A DNA stretch of 52,927 bases from JBAXRT01 sp037131065 (GCA_037131065.1 JBAXRT010000003.1:1-52927), one strand, 5' to 3'. Positions 17,855 to 27,689 are shown, counted from the first letter of the stretch. Numbers and translations: made by a program. Notes: generated from the letters alone by a model not told the origin.

Positions 17855-18781
17855 ATGAAACTAGCCCTCTCTATCCTGGGTATTGCCATCATCTGCACCA
17901 CCGCCCCAATCATGATCCACGGCCAGGTTAACCCGATGAGCATCTCCGGGGTGGATTCGCTGAAGATTCACCAGGTGACCGGCAGTCTCTTTTTAGGTTT
18001 CGACTTCACCAAGGATGCCACTGAATACCTTTATCTGTCGTTTTCCGGATCCGGGCTGTATGTCGATAGAAGGAATACCTATGGTGTTTCGTCCGTGGTA
18101 TACCTGAGGGGACTTCAGGAGCGCTCGACGAGCAACAGCGGATATGTCATCGCACAGGCCGACCTCTGGCGGCATAACTTTGAAGGGAAGATATGTAAGA
18201 CCAACAGGATTCATGCGGAACCTTTCGCCATGCTCCAGTTTGATGAAAACCGGGGAATCAATGCACGCTGGCAGTTGGGGGCCTATGCCGTGCCTGCAAT
18301 CTTTTCGAAATCAAACGTCCACATTTCGGCCGGGGTTGGCATGTTGTGGCAGTTCGACCGGTACGACCTGCTACCACCCGACTACGTGGATTACTGGGAC
18401 AAGGAAGAGATGGAAAGGATCTACAAAGCCATCCATGAGCTCGACCCCGACACAACCTGGTTTATGAAACGAAACGGACCCAGGGTCGCACTCTTCCTGA
18501 GCCTTATCAGTTCACTGGGTAAGCTGGTTGACTGGAATATTTACGTCTCCCTGCAACAACCCTTTACCTCTGTTTTTAAAGGAACCCCACTTTATGATGT
18601 CTCTGCCGATTACCAGAAACCGTATCCCTGCATCACCATCGAATCCACCATTAAGTTCAAAATCCTGAAGTGGCTCTCGATCAATCTGAGGTACTACATG
18701 CAGCACGACCGGAACCAACTTACCTATTACCTGCCTTTTTACACTTATTCGATCACGACCGGGGTCAACTTCGGGCTATGA
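17855..18781 (+). CDS. Exported protein of unknown function, probably a beta-barrel
   Basis: From ATG 17855 the protein has 308 residues; an ATG at 17825 would add ten. A signal peptide (LSILGIAIICTTAPIMIHGQ) is followed by strand-rich sequence with alternating aromatic residues and ends in YSITTGVNFGL, similar to a last barrel strand. It is the last gene of the ECF-sigma cluster and overlaps the end of the convergent phospholipase-like gene by six bases. I do not recognise a family. Confidence 0.6.
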   Translation: MKLALSILGIAIICTTAPIMIHGQVNPMSISGVDSLKIHQVTGSLFLGFDFTKDATEYLYLSFSGSGLYVDRRNTYGVSSVVYLRGLQERSTSNSGYVIAQADLWRHNFEGKICKTNRIHAEPFAMLQFDENRGINARWQLGAYAVPAIFSKSNVHISAGVGMLWQFDRYDLLPPDYVDYWDKEEMERIYKAIHELDPDTTWFMKRNGPRVALFLSLISSLGKLVDWNIYVSLQQPFTSVFKGTPLYDVSADYQKPYPCITIESTIKFKILKWLSINLRYYMQHDRNQLTYYLPFYTYSITTGVNFGL

Positions 18782-20683
18782 TTTTTGCCTTTTCTTGAAA
18801 TAATATCTCCAGTCAAAGGCCAGCCTGAGTCCTACATGCCAGATTAATTCAACATCCGGGAGTTCTGATTCAGGCGGGTAGATCAGGGTCCTTTTCCCGG
18901 GTATGTCGAAGCCGGCATTGAGCTGAAGCACCAGGTGGGCACTCTGTCCGGCGGTATAGGTGGTGAAGGGGCGGTATTCCAGGATCGGAAAATCGAACTG
19001 GGTCGAATACATCGTTATCAGGACCTGTTCGTCAGGATCTCCTTTGGTATCGGGAAGCAGGTAAGAATCGGCTCCACGGCCTGTGCCGTATAAGCAGATC
19101 CCGATCTCCCTGCCAAGGATGAACTGAAATCTCCCGATAGGGGTGACCATCCCATACTGCCAGGGGAGCAGGCCTCCATTTCCGGCAGCCACCACCATCT
19201 TATTGAATGCCTTTGGCGAAAAAAGGTAAACAAAAGGTCCGGCAAAGAGAAGGTCTCCCGGGATCAGACAGAAAGGAAGACGCAGCCTGAAATAAAACGC
19301 ATCGCGACTGGGCACCGCGGAGAAGATTGCCCCGAATTGTTTCAGAGCCGGTTCGTTTTGTATTTTAATGGTGGAGGCACCGTCCTGTCGCCAGCCGATG
19401 TCGATAAAAGCAAGTCCGTCACCGGATTCATTCAAGACCCCCTCCAACCCAAGCCCGATCCGGAGACCCAATTCCAGTCCGGGAATAAAACCGGCGGTGT
19501 TTTGAGATGTGCTGAACCCCCCGCTCAGAAAATCAAACCTTGCAGCTGGAGATACGCCAATGAACGGGCCGATCTCTGAACGGAATCTGGGAAGTTCCCC
19601 TAGTCCGTTGGCAAGGCCCGGTACAGGTGTAGTGATCAGGACGGGAACAAACAGCATACAGATCACCGAATCCACTTTTCGGTTAGGCATCTTGGTCGCT
19701 TTTGCCACATTAAAAGTATCGGCCGTCAGCAAACCGGCCTGGTCATTGAAAAGAGGAACAGAAGGTGAATGAATGGCGGCATCCAGGAGCTCACGCAGGC
19801 TGAGGTAGATCGTTGCGGATGCCCGTTCGGCATCTGTCGGTCTCATGTAGGCGTCTCCCATCAGGACAAGTCTTTCACCGTTCCAGGTTGTTACTTCCAG
19901 GCCCTTTTCATCATAATAGTCATGGGTCCCTTTTCGCTGGGAAGCATCTCCCCAAACCCCCGCCACATGGCCGGAGGCAAAACAGTCTTCGAGGAAATGG
20001 ATGGAGAAGGCTTCGTCAGCCAAGGCAGCAAGGGCAATGGCAGACCGCTGTTCGGCGGTCAGCCCGGGATCATTAAGCGTCGTGATTTTTAACAAGGCGC
20101 TTGTGTGGTACCACATATAGGTTCCCACCGGGTTGGGTTCACAGCCCTGTTTGAAGCAAGTGTCAAAATACTCAATGGCTGAGGTGTTCACATCCGGACG
20201 TGCCAGCATAAAATGGCCGTTGTTTGCCCCGGCCCTGGAGACATATTCCGGATCGGCACGCAAAAGGCGAAGATCCGACTCGCGTAACCTGTTGACTCTT
20301 TCGCTCCGGTTTGTCGAATTTGTAATCCCGTCCTTCAGACGGGCAGCAATGTTTGCAACATCCATGATCCATTCCGTCTGGAGGATGTTGTAAAGCATGT
20401 TCTCGGCGGAGGTGGAGTGATCCCCGCCTATGGCAGTCCATGCTCCGTAATCGAGATATTTTGGATCCAGTCCCTGTGAAAAATCGGCCACCCTGGGATC
20501 GAGCCTTGATTCATTTCCTATGATGGCAAGGGCCCACAATCGGTCAAGGGTTGCCCTGTGGTAGGAATCCAGCCTCTGGATCGCAAGGTTCATAATGTCG
20601 CGGTGCTCCGGGTAAATCCATGCACCGGCTGTAACTGCGAGGAAAATGGCAAAGAAACCTGTGAGGAATATTTTTTTAATCAT
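18776..20683 (-). CDS. Zinc-dependent phospholipase C / P1-nuclease-like protein with C-terminal barrel-like region
   Basis: A 635-residue exported protein. After the signal peptide (ending near TAGA) the mature N terminus begins W22-IYPEH27, the usual first zinc ligands (N-terminal Trp and a nearby His) of the PLC/S1-P1 nuclease fold. Further ligand candidates are GGDHSTSAENML, WYHTSALL and FSIHFLEDCFASGHVAG. After about residue 340 the sequence becomes strand-rich with many aromatics, as in a barrel or carbohydrate-binding region. The enzymatic half probably cleaves phosphodiesters outside the cytoplasm. Which substrate class applies cannot be decided from the sequence. Confidence 0.75.
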   Translation of the reverse strand: MIKKIFLTGFFAIFLAVTAGAWIYPEHRDIMNLAIQRLDSYHRATLDRLWALAIIGNESRLDPRVADFSQGLDPKYLDYGAWTAIGGDHSTSAENMLYNILQTEWIMDVANIAARLKDGITNSTNRSERVNRLRESDLRLLRADPEYVSRAGANNGHFMLARPDVNTSAIEYFDTCFKQGCEPNPVGTYMWYHTSALLKITTLNDPGLTAEQRSAIALAALADEAFSIHFLEDCFASGHVAGVWGDASQRKGTHDYYDEKGLEVTTWNGERLVLMGDAYMRPTDAERASATIYLSLRELLDAAIHSPSVPLFNDQAGLLTADTFNVAKATKMPNRKVDSVICMLFVPVLITTPVPGLANGLGELPRFRSEIGPFIGVSPAARFDFLSGGFSTSQNTAGFIPGLELGLRIGLGLEGVLNESGDGLAFIDIGWRQDGASTIKIQNEPALKQFGAIFSAVPSRDAFYFRLRLPFCLIPGDLLFAGPFVYLFSPKAFNKMVVAAGNGGLLPWQYGMVTPIGRFQFILGREIGICLYGTGRGADSYLLPDTKGDPDEQVLITMYSTQFDFPILEYRPFTTYTAGQSAHLVLQLNAGFDIPGKRTLIYPPESELPDVELIWHVGLRLAFDWRYYFKKRQKS

Positions 20684-20763
20684 CAGCGGACCTGTTTATC
20701 ACGATAAAAATAATCCTTTTCCCTGATTAAAAGGGATGAGTCCGGAGATTATCTTCAACCAGG

Positions 20764-21243
20764 CTAAATGGCCCCGATCACTACGACCCAGTTTTTGCCA
20801 TATTTCCTGGCACATTTAGGACAGGTGGTATACCACAGGTAGATCTTCCCGGTCTCAAAGCCTCTCTTACCGGCATCGCTTTTAAAATCAGCGGTCCATT
20901 TGCCGGTATCTTTGAAAGGACCTTCATAGCACTTTGAAAAATAGTTTCCCGACAGGGTAAGATTCTCCGCATCCGGCACCTCCTTGTTCACAGCCAGGTA
21001 CAGATCCATTTTCCAGCCCGAAAGGTGGTCCGACAGGCACAGCGAGTCGGTCACGACAGCTCCGGCCTTAGCTGCCTTTGAATTCAGCCGGCGCATTACC
21101 CTGCCGAAGTTGAGCGGCATGTAAAAAGCAGTGCATACACTGTCGCGGATGAATTTTTTGTTTTCCCACTCGAAAACCTTGTCGTCCCACGGTGCAGGCT
21201 CGAATTTCGGACAACATTCCTGGTCTTTTGTTTCATTGCTCAT
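20764..21243 (-). CDS. Conserved small protein of the CCPKF family, usually labelled hydrolase
   Basis: A 159-residue cytoplasmic protein. The N-terminal CCPKFEPAPWDDK and the C-terminal CPKCARKYGKNWVVVI are highly recognisable conserved blocks, as is FYMPLNFGRVMRRL in the middle. Databases often call this family hydrolase, but I know of no biochemical proof. Four of its Cys (the CC pair and CPKC) could bind metal. It is divergent from the tetR gene, and the shared gap carries a 13-bp direct repeat, so the efflux regulator may also control it. Confidence 0.68.
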   Translation of the reverse strand: MSNETKDQECCPKFEPAPWDDKVFEWENKKFIRDSVCTAFYMPLNFGRVMRRLNSKAAKAGAVVTDSLCLSDHLSGWKMDLYLAVNKEVPDAENLTLSGNYFSKCYEGPFKDTGKWTADFKSDAGKRGFETGKIYLWYTTCPKCARKYGKNWVVVIGAI

Positions 21244-21291
21244 GATCGGTTCTTTTAAATGATGATGGTTTTTATCACTGAGGGTGAGATC

Positions 21292-21337
21292 ATTCTGAAG
21301 GGAATAACAAATTTAATCAAATTTATTCTGAAGGGAA
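21292..21337. repeat. 13-bp direct repeat in a divergent promoter region
   Basis: ATTCTGAAGGGAA occurs at 21292-21304 and again at 21325-21337, 33 bases apart (about three helical turns), between the divergent CCPKF-family gene and tetR. Same-face repeats suggest cooperative binding of a regulator. Confidence 0.5.
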
Positions 21338-21363
21338 AGATCAATTTTTTAAAATTATCGTAT

Positions 21364-21394
21364 ATTTGGACTCGAAAACGAAAAATGTCCAAAT
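21364..21394. promoter_or_regulatory. Inverted repeat overlapping the tetR start, putative TetR operator
   Basis: Arms ATTTGGAC (21364-21371) and GTCCAAAT (21387-21394) are perfect reverse complements separated by 15 bases. The right arm covers the first two bases of the ATG at 21393. TetR-family repressors often bind such sites to control themselves, here probably with the efflux genes downstream. Confidence 0.55.
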
Positions 21395-21995
21395 GGCTAA
21401 AAATGAAATCAACAAAGAGGATCTGATACGGGTTGAGATCCTTGCAGCTGCCAGGAGTCTGTTTCAGCGGTTCGGACTCGTCAAGACTACCATGGAGGAC
21501 ATCGCCAAATCGATGAACAAGGGGAAAAGCACTCTTTATTACTATTACAAGAACAAGGATGAGATCTTTGAAGCAGTGGTCTCGAACGAGATCCGCGACG
21601 TCTTCCGCGAAATACGGTTGGCCGTGGAAAATGCGAAGACAGCCGAAGAGAAGCTGCGCATCTATTTTTTAACTGCTATTCGGTCCATCCAGAAAAGGAT
21701 CCTTCTTTACCAGATCATGAAAGGTGAAATAGGGGAAAACCTGAAGACCATCGTGAACCTGAAATATAAGATGGACAACAGCGAGGTCCAGTTCATCCGG
21801 GAGATACTTGCCTTCGGGCTAGAGAAAAAAGAGTGGGTGGCTGAGATCGAACCCGACCTCGACCTGATCGCCTATTCAATTGTCTCTGCCCTTCGAGGCA
21901 TTACCCTCGACCTGGTTGTGGAAGAGAAATTTCCTCACTGGGATGAGAGGATCGTGGTCCTCAGCGAGGTCTTTCTCAGGGGATTGAAACGGTAA
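21393..21995 (+). CDS. TetR-family transcriptional regulator
   Basis: From ATG 21393 the protein has 200 residues; a TTG at 21366 would add nine. The N-terminal helix-turn-helix is classic (ILAAARSLFQRFGLVKTTMEDIA, then KGKSTLYYYYKNKDEIFEAVV, about residues 11-55). The C-terminal ligand-binding domain is helical and diverse. It lies 84 bases upstream of the RND adaptor and efflux genes on the same strand, the usual arrangement of a local repressor with its pump. An inverted repeat at the start suggests autoregulation. The inducer is unknown. Confidence 0.9.
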   Translation: MAKNEINKEDLIRVEILAAARSLFQRFGLVKTTMEDIAKSMNKGKSTLYYYYKNKDEIFEAVVSNEIRDVFREIRLAVENAKTAEEKLRIYFLTAIRSIQKRILLYQIMKGEIGENLKTIVNLKYKMDNSEVQFIREILAFGLEKKEWVAEIEPDLDLIAYSIVSALRGITLDLVVEEKFPHWDERIVVLSEVFLRGLKR

Positions 21996-22079
21996 TTTTT
22001 TTAATCATAATTCGACTAAAATACGATAAACGTTTTATGGTTCTTTAAATCAAAAATAGATCATTTAATTGCCTCTGAT

Positions 22080-23129
22080 ATGATAAGAAATGCACTTTAC
22101 TTGACGCTGACACTCTTTGCGATCTCAGCGTTCACAGGTTGTACCGGCAGAAGTGGTTCAGCTATCGGCGACCAGCCGGTGAGGGTAAGGATTGCCGTTA
22201 TTACCCCTGTTGCCGAATCATCCAAATATTATATCGGAACCATTGAGGCCTCACTCTCTGTCCCGCTCAGTTTCATGACCACCGGGATGGTGGAACAGGT
22301 GCTCGTTGCCGAGGGTAGCAAGGTAAAAAAAGGTCAAAAGCTGGCCATCCTCAGTGACGATAATTACAGGCAGACCTACCAGATGGCAATGGCTAAGGAG
22401 AATCAGGCGGAAGATGCCTACCGCCGCCTCTCCGAACTATACCAGAAGGGGAGCCTTCCTGAGATCAGGTATGTCGAGGTTCAGACGGGACTCGAACAGG
22501 CAAAGGCCGCCACACAAGTAGCCAGGAAAAACCTCGCTGACTGCGAACTCTTCGCACCTGCCGACGGGATCATCGGAAAACGTTCACTGGAAGCCGGGGA
22601 GAATGCCGTTCCACTAAAAACGGTCATGACCCTGGTCGACATCCGCCGGGTGAATGTGAAGATCTCCGTCCCCGAAAAGGAGATCGGTCATACAACGATC
22701 GGGCAGGAGGCAACGATCCAGCTCCCCGCCCTCGATGATGAAATATTCCGCGGAAAGGTCTCTGAACGTGGCGTCGTGGCCAACCCCGTCTCCCATACCT
22801 ATGATGTGAGGATAATGGTCGAAAATCCTGCTGAAAAGCTCATGCCGGGTATGATCGGGCGCGTTTACCTCGGAAAATCCGACCCCACGGCCATGATCGT
22901 CATCCCGCTGAATACAGTACTTGAAGATGAAAAGAGTGGAAAATATGTCTACCTGGCCGACCAGGCCTCGGGCAAAGCGATTAAACGGCCCGTCACTACA
23001 GGACCGGTACGCGATTTCGGCGTTGTCATCACCCGGGGGCTGAGTGCCGGCGACCACCTGATCATTGAAGGGTACCAGCAATTGAATGAAAATGTGAATA
23101 TTAAAATAGTCGGCAGCAATGAAAACTAA
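22080..23129 (+). CDS. RND efflux periplasmic adaptor lipoprotein (AcrA/MexA type)
   Basis: A 349-residue protein with lipobox FTGC (about residue 20). It has the adaptor domain order: a lipoyl-like half (VEQVLVAEGSKVKKGQKLAIL), an alpha-hairpin (about 95-150, EDAYRRLSELYQKGSLPEIR), the second lipoyl half (LFAPADGIIGKRSLEAGENA) and a beta-barrel plus membrane-proximal domain (LMPGMIGRVYLG). It links the inner-membrane pump to the outer-membrane channel. Its stop overlaps the start of the permease gene by 11 bases (ATGAAAACTAA), showing translational coupling. Confidence 0.92.
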   Translation: MIRNALYLTLTLFAISAFTGCTGRSGSAIGDQPVRVRIAVITPVAESSKYYIGTIEASLSVPLSFMTTGMVEQVLVAEGSKVKKGQKLAILSDDNYRQTYQMAMAKENQAEDAYRRLSELYQKGSLPEIRYVEVQTGLEQAKAATQVARKNLADCELFAPADGIIGKRSLEAGENAVPLKTVMTLVDIRRVNVKISVPEKEIGHTTIGQEATIQLPALDDEIFRGKVSERGVVANPVSHTYDVRIMVENPAEKLMPGMIGRVYLGKSDPTAMIVIPLNTVLEDEKSGKYVYLADQASGKAIKRPVTTGPVRDFGVVITRGLSAGDHLIIEGYQQLNENVNIKIVGSNEN

Positions 23130-26100
23130 ATACGGCATCGTGGAGGCTGCCATGCGTCACTGGCAGATTGTGCTACTCATCATCCTCCTGCTCATAACTT
23201 TCGGGATCTATGCCCTCTGGCAGATGCCGCGGCAGGAATTTCCTGTGGTCACCATCCGGCAGGGACTTGTCATCGGACTTTACCCCGGGGCAACCGCCTC
23301 CCAGGTGGAGGAACAACTTACCAGCAAGGTGGAAAAATACCTCTTTGGCTTCAAAGAGGTGAAAAAAAGGAAGACCTACTCCGTTTCGAAAGAGGGATTC
23401 ATGATCATCTTTGTTGAGCTGACCGACGATGTGAAGAATGCGGATGAATTCTGGTCGAAGCTTAACCACGGACTCTCCCTGCAGAGGACCCAACTCCCTT
23501 CGGGGGTCCTTGCGCTCTTTTCCGACAGCGACTTCGGCGATACATCAGCGCTGCTCATCTCCCTCGAGTCTGACCAGGCAAGCTACCGGGAACTCGAAGC
23601 CTGGCTCGACAAGCTTGAGGCGAAACTAAGAACACTGGAACCGGTCTCGAAGATCAGGCATTACGGGCTTCAGAAGGAACAGATCACCATCTACCTCGAA
23701 CCGGAAAAGCTCACCAGTCTAGGCATCAACTCAACAGCCCTGCTGGCCAACCTCTTTACCCAGGGGCTTACTACCTCAAGCGGGACCATCCGGAACCACA
23801 AGATGGAGATACCGGTCCACATCTCCGAGTCCTACCCCGGAGAGAATGAGATCGCCGAACAGATCATATACTCCGACCCTGCCGGGAACATTGTGAGGCT
23901 TAAGGATGTTGCCCGCATCGTGAGGGAGTATCCCGAACCCGGCAGCTACATCCGGAACAATGGTAAAAAATGCCTCCTGGTCTCCCTGGAGATGCAGGAA
24001 GGGAACAATATTGTACAGTTCGGGAATGAGGTGAACAATATCCTAACCGCTTTTCAGAAAGAATTGCCCCAGGGGTACGCCATCAGTCGCATCGCCGACC
24101 AGCCCGGGGTAGTCAGCGACTCTGTGACCACCTTCCTCAGGGAGCTGATCTTCGCCATCGCAGCAGTGATTCTTGTCACTATGCTCCTCCTTCCCTTCCG
24201 TGCCGCCTCGGTTGCGGCAACCTCCATTCCCGTCACGATCTTCATCTCGGTGGGATTCATGTACCTCGGCGGCATAGAACTGAATACTGTCACACTGGCA
24301 GCGCTGATCGTGGTGCTCGGGATGATCGTGGATAACTCGGTGGTGATCGTCGACAGCTACATGGAAAAGCTCGACCATGGCCTCTCCCGATGGGACTCCT
24401 CCATCGCCAGCGCAAAAGGTTTCTTCAAGGCGATATTTTCTGCGACCCTCGCCATCAGCATTACCTTCTTCCCCTTTCTCTTTACCCTAAAGGGGACCTT
24501 TCGCGATTTCGTGGAGTTCTTTCCCTGGACGGTCACCCTTACCCTCGGGATCTCCCTGCTGGTGGCCATGCTCGTAATTCCATTTCTCCAGTATTTCTTC
24601 ATCAGGAAAGGTTTTCTGCGGGAACCTTCGGAAAAAAAGCGAAGGAGAACTATGCTCGAACTCATCCAGAGAACCTACGAAATCCTGCTGGGGTGGGCAT
24701 TCCGCCATCCACCCCTGACCATCGGAATCGCCCTTCTCTCGATCATTGCGGGAATTGTTCTCTTCACTCAGATCCCACAGCGACTGATGCCCATTGCTGA
24801 GCGCGACCAGTTTGCCGTGGAGATCTACCTGCCTCAGGGAAGCGCCCTGGAACAGACCGCCCTTGTGTGCGACAGCCTTGAACAGATCCTGAAACGCGAT
24901 CCTCTGGTTCTCTCGGTCACCTCTTTCGTCGGGACCAGCTCACCCAGGTTCCATACGACCTATGCCCCCAACCTCCCGGCAAAGAATTACGGACAGTTCA
25001 TTGTCAATACGGCCTCGAACAAAGCCACCGAGGCGCTTCTCAATAAATATTCGGGGGAATATGCCCACTATTTTCCAAACGCCTATGTGAAATTCAAGCA
25101 ACTTGACTACCAGCCCGTAGCAGCCCCGGTCGAGGTCCGGCTCTCCGGTAATGACCTCGGCGCCCTGCAGAGATCGGCAGGAGACCTCTCAAACAGGCTC
25201 AGGGAGATTAAGGGGATCAGCCATGTACGTACCAATTTTGAAGAGATGCTCCCGGGGATCTTCGTCGACCTGGATGCCACCGAAGCCAACCGACTCGGCA
25301 TCAACCGCACAACCGTTGCCGCCAACCTTGCCATGCACCTCGACGGTCTACCGGTGACCACCCTGTGGGAGCGGGATCATCCCATTCCCGTGCTTGTTAA
25401 GACTGAAAAAAGCGATCCCGTCACTGTTGCAGGGATTGAGAACGATTACATCCATTCGGTCATACCTGGAATATCGGTACCGCTGCGGCAGATCGCCCAT
25501 GTGGAACCCGAATGGAACCAGGGACAGATCGTCCGCAGGAATGGCATCCGTACCATCACGGTGATGGCAGATGTGGCCATGGATGTTCGGGTAAATGACC
25601 TCTTCCCGGAAGTGAAAAAGATTACCGAAAAGATGGTAATTCCCGAAGGGGTCAGCATCTCCTTTGGGGGTGCCAGGGAATCCGATGCCGAAACCCTCCC
25701 TCAGATCATCACCGGTTTTATCATGAGCATTATCATCATCTTCATGATCCTCCTTTTCCATTTCCGGAAGATCAGTCTCGCCCTGCTGGTCCTGGGCTCC
25801 TCAAGCCTGACCCTGCTTGGCGCCACGATCGGAGGACTTATCCTGGGGGTTGATTTCGGCCTTACTTCGATCCTTGGTATCGTGAGCGTTATAGGGATCC
25901 TGGTCAGGAACGGGATCATCATGATGGATTATGCCGAGGAGTTGCGTTTCTCCCGCGGGCTGACCGTGAAAGAGGCTGCCATCGAGGCGGGAAAGCGCAG
26001 GATGCGCCCGATTTTCCTTACCTCTGCAGCCGCATCCGTCGGGGTAATCCCCATGATCATTAGCCGGAGCGCCCTCTGGACGCCGATGGGTACAGTCATC

Positions 26101-27570
26101 TGCTTTGGTACCATCCTTTCGATGGTGCTGCTCGTCTTCATCCTGCCCGTGGCCTACTGGCTGATCTTCCGCGGGACCGACAAAAAAGCAGGCAAAGAGC
26201 CTGTACGGGATGATGTAAAACCAGCTGCAGTTGCGATCCTGGCAGGAATATTGCTCCTGCTGGCCACCCCGTCCCTGAAGGCGCAGAAGAGTTATTCACT
26301 TGCCGATTGCAAGAAGATTGCCATGGAGAACAATACGCAGGTGAAGAATGCCGGGCTTGAGGTAGAGGCTTCAAAACAGACCAAGATGATGGCCTTTACC
26401 CGTTTCTTCCCCAAGATCGAGGCGGCAGGCCTCGCATTCCAGGCAAAGGATCCGCTCTTTCAGTTTAACATCAAAGGTGGGAACCTGCCAGTTTACAAAG
26501 GCGACCTTGCCAGCCTGATCACCACCAACCAGTATGCTTACTTCCCCGATGTTACCATGTCGTACTTCGGCAAAGGGACCCTCGGCATGATCTCCGCCGT
26601 GCAGCCTCTCTTCGCAGGTGGCCGGATCATCACCGGAAATGCGCTGGCTACGCTGGGCATCAGCGTCAGCAACAGCCGCGAGATCCTTTCAAGGAACGAT
26701 GTTCTGCTCAAAACCGAACAGGACTACTGGCAGGTGATCATGCTGCATGAAAAGCTCAAAGCCCAGCTCCTCGGCGAAAAACTGCTCGATACCCTTTACA
26801 GGCAGGCCAGCGATGCCTGGCATTCAGGACTCATCAACCGCAACGATGTGATGAAGGTCATGCTCAAGCAGGGCGACCTCAAGGTGAGCAGGCTGCAGCT
26901 GGAGAATGGCATCAAGATGGCCACCATGGCCCTCTGTCAGACGATGGGCATGGATTTCGACACCACCCTCGTGCTCTCCGATAGCCTCACGATCCTCCTC
27001 CCCCCCTCTGCTGTGTGGGTCGACCCGGCAGGAGCCCTCCAGAACCGTGAAGAGTACCGCCTCCTGCAGAAAAGTGTCGAAGCCGAAGAGTTGCAGAGCC
27101 GAATGAAGCTCGGCGAGTACCTGCCGGAAGTAGGCGTGGGGATCGGATCCTACTATACCAACATGATGGGCGACCAGCTCGGGAATACCGTCGCTTTCGC
27201 CACGGCAAAGATCCCCATCTCGGGATGGTGGGAGGCCTCCCATAGTATCAAGGAGCGGAGAATCAGGGAGGAGATAGCGGAGAACTCAAGCAAAAACACC
27301 GCTTCACGACTGATACTCCAGATCCGCCAGTACTGGTTCGACCTCACAGAGGCTTACAAGCAGATCGAAGTGATCAGTGAATCGCTCGGCCAGGCCGGGG
27401 AGAACCTCCGGATCAACAGCGACAACTTCAACGCCGGCACGGTAAACATCTCCGACATGCTCGAAGCACAGGTCCTGATGCAGCAAACCAGGAACCGCTT
27501 TGCCGAAGTGCTGTCGGACTACCACATTGCACTAACAAAGTATAAACAGGCGACCGGACGGTATGAATAA
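23119..27570 (+). CDS. RND efflux permease fused to a TolC-family outer-membrane channel
   Basis: A 1483-residue chain. Residues 1-1018 are a full RND permease with the two repeats of six membrane helices and large periplasmic loops. The TM4 motif is GMIVDNSVVIVD (D405, N406 at the AcrB D407/D408 positions), and the TM10 position of AcrB K940 holds R930 (LVRNGIIMMDYA). Residues 1035-1056 are a hydrophobic segment ending in a signal-peptidase-like site (LLATPSLKAQ). Residues 1057-1483 are a TolC-type protein (YSLADCKKIAMENN, later FNAGTVNISDMLEAQ). No stop or start codon separates them. CusA-like fusions to TolC are known in Bacteroidetes. The internal signal may let a peptidase release the channel half. 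Confidence 0.9.
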   Translation: MKTKYGIVEAAMRHWQIVLLIILLLITFGIYALWQMPRQEFPVVTIRQGLVIGLYPGATASQVEEQLTSKVEKYLFGFKEVKKRKTYSVSKEGFMIIFVELTDDVKNADEFWSKLNHGLSLQRTQLPSGVLALFSDSDFGDTSALLISLESDQASYRELEAWLDKLEAKLRTLEPVSKIRHYGLQKEQITIYLEPEKLTSLGINSTALLANLFTQGLTTSSGTIRNHKMEIPVHISESYPGENEIAEQIIYSDPAGNIVRLKDVARIVREYPEPGSYIRNNGKKCLLVSLEMQEGNNIVQFGNEVNNILTAFQKELPQGYAISRIADQPGVVSDSVTTFLRELIFAIAAVILVTMLLLPFRAASVAATSIPVTIFISVGFMYLGGIELNTVTLAALIVVLGMIVDNSVVIVDSYMEKLDHGLSRWDSSIASAKGFFKAIFSATLAISITFFPFLFTLKGTFRDFVEFFPWTVTLTLGISLLVAMLVIPFLQYFFIRKGFLREPSEKKRRRTMLELIQRTYEILLGWAFRHPPLTIGIALLSIIAGIVLFTQIPQRLMPIAERDQFAVEIYLPQGSALEQTALVCDSLEQILKRDPLVLSVTSFVGTSSPRFHTTYAPNLPAKNYGQFIVNTASNKATEALLNKYSGEYAHYFPNAYVKFKQLDYQPVAAPVEVRLSGNDLGALQRSAGDLSNRLREIKGISHVRTNFEEMLPGIFVDLDATEANRLGINRTTVAANLAMHLDGLPVTTLWERDHPIPVLVKTEKSDPVTVAGIENDYIHSVIPGISVPLRQIAHVEPEWNQGQIVRRNGIRTITVMADVAMDVRVNDLFPEVKKITEKMVIPEGVSISFGGARESDAETLPQIITGFIMSIIIIFMILLFHFRKISLALLVLGSSSLTLLGATIGGLILGVDFGLTSILGIVSVIGILVRNGIIMMDYAEELRFSRGLTVKEAAIEAGKRRMRPIFLTSAAASVGVIPMIISRSALWTPMGTVICFGTILSMVLLVFILPVAYWLIFRGTDKKAGKEPVRDDVKPAAVAILAGILLLLATPSLKAQKSYSLADCKKIAMENNTQVKNAGLEVEASKQTKMMAFTRFFPKIEAAGLAFQAKDPLFQFNIKGGNLPVYKGDLASLITTNQYAYFPDVTMSYFGKGTLGMISAVQPLFAGGRIITGNALATLGISVSNSREILSRNDVLLKTEQDYWQVIMLHEKLKAQLLGEKLLDTLYRQASDAWHSGLINRNDVMKVMLKQGDLKVSRLQLENGIKMATMALCQTMGMDFDTTLVLSDSLTILLPPSAVWVDPAGALQNREEYRLLQKSVEAEELQSRMKLGEYLPEVGVGIGSYYTNMMGDQLGNTVAFATAKIPISGWWEASHSIKERRIREEIAENSSKNTASRLILQIRQYWFDLTEAYKQIEVISESLGQAGENLRINSDNFNAGTVNISDMLEAQVLMQQTRNRFAEVLSDYHIALTKYKQATGRYE

Positions 27571-27588
27571 CGTGTGATGATGTAACTT

Positions 27589-27647
27589 TTTGATTGAATG
27601 GGAGTCTAATTGGTTAAATTTGAGTTAAAAGACAATTCCTTTAACTC
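27589..27647 (+). promoter_or_regulatory. Bacteroidetes-type promoter with overlapping inverted repeat
   Basis: TTTG at 27589-27592 and TAAATTTG at 27615-27622 match the Bacteroidetes -33 (TTTG) and -7 (TAnnTTTG) elements with a 22-base gap, slightly longer than usual. An inverted repeat with 8-bp arms GAGTTAAA (27622-27629) and TTTAACTC (27640-27647) begins at the last base of the -7 box, covering the expected start site. It could be an operator for the sensor-kinase gene or, less likely, a weak terminator for the efflux gene. Confidence 0.45.
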
Positions 27648-27689
27648 GTTTGACGTTTACCAGGAAAATTTCCACGCTATCGAAGGAGC

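Noticed and set aside
18776..18781. Overlap of convergent genes as a sign of error
   Set aside because: A six-base overlap of convergent stops is common, and both ends look natural.
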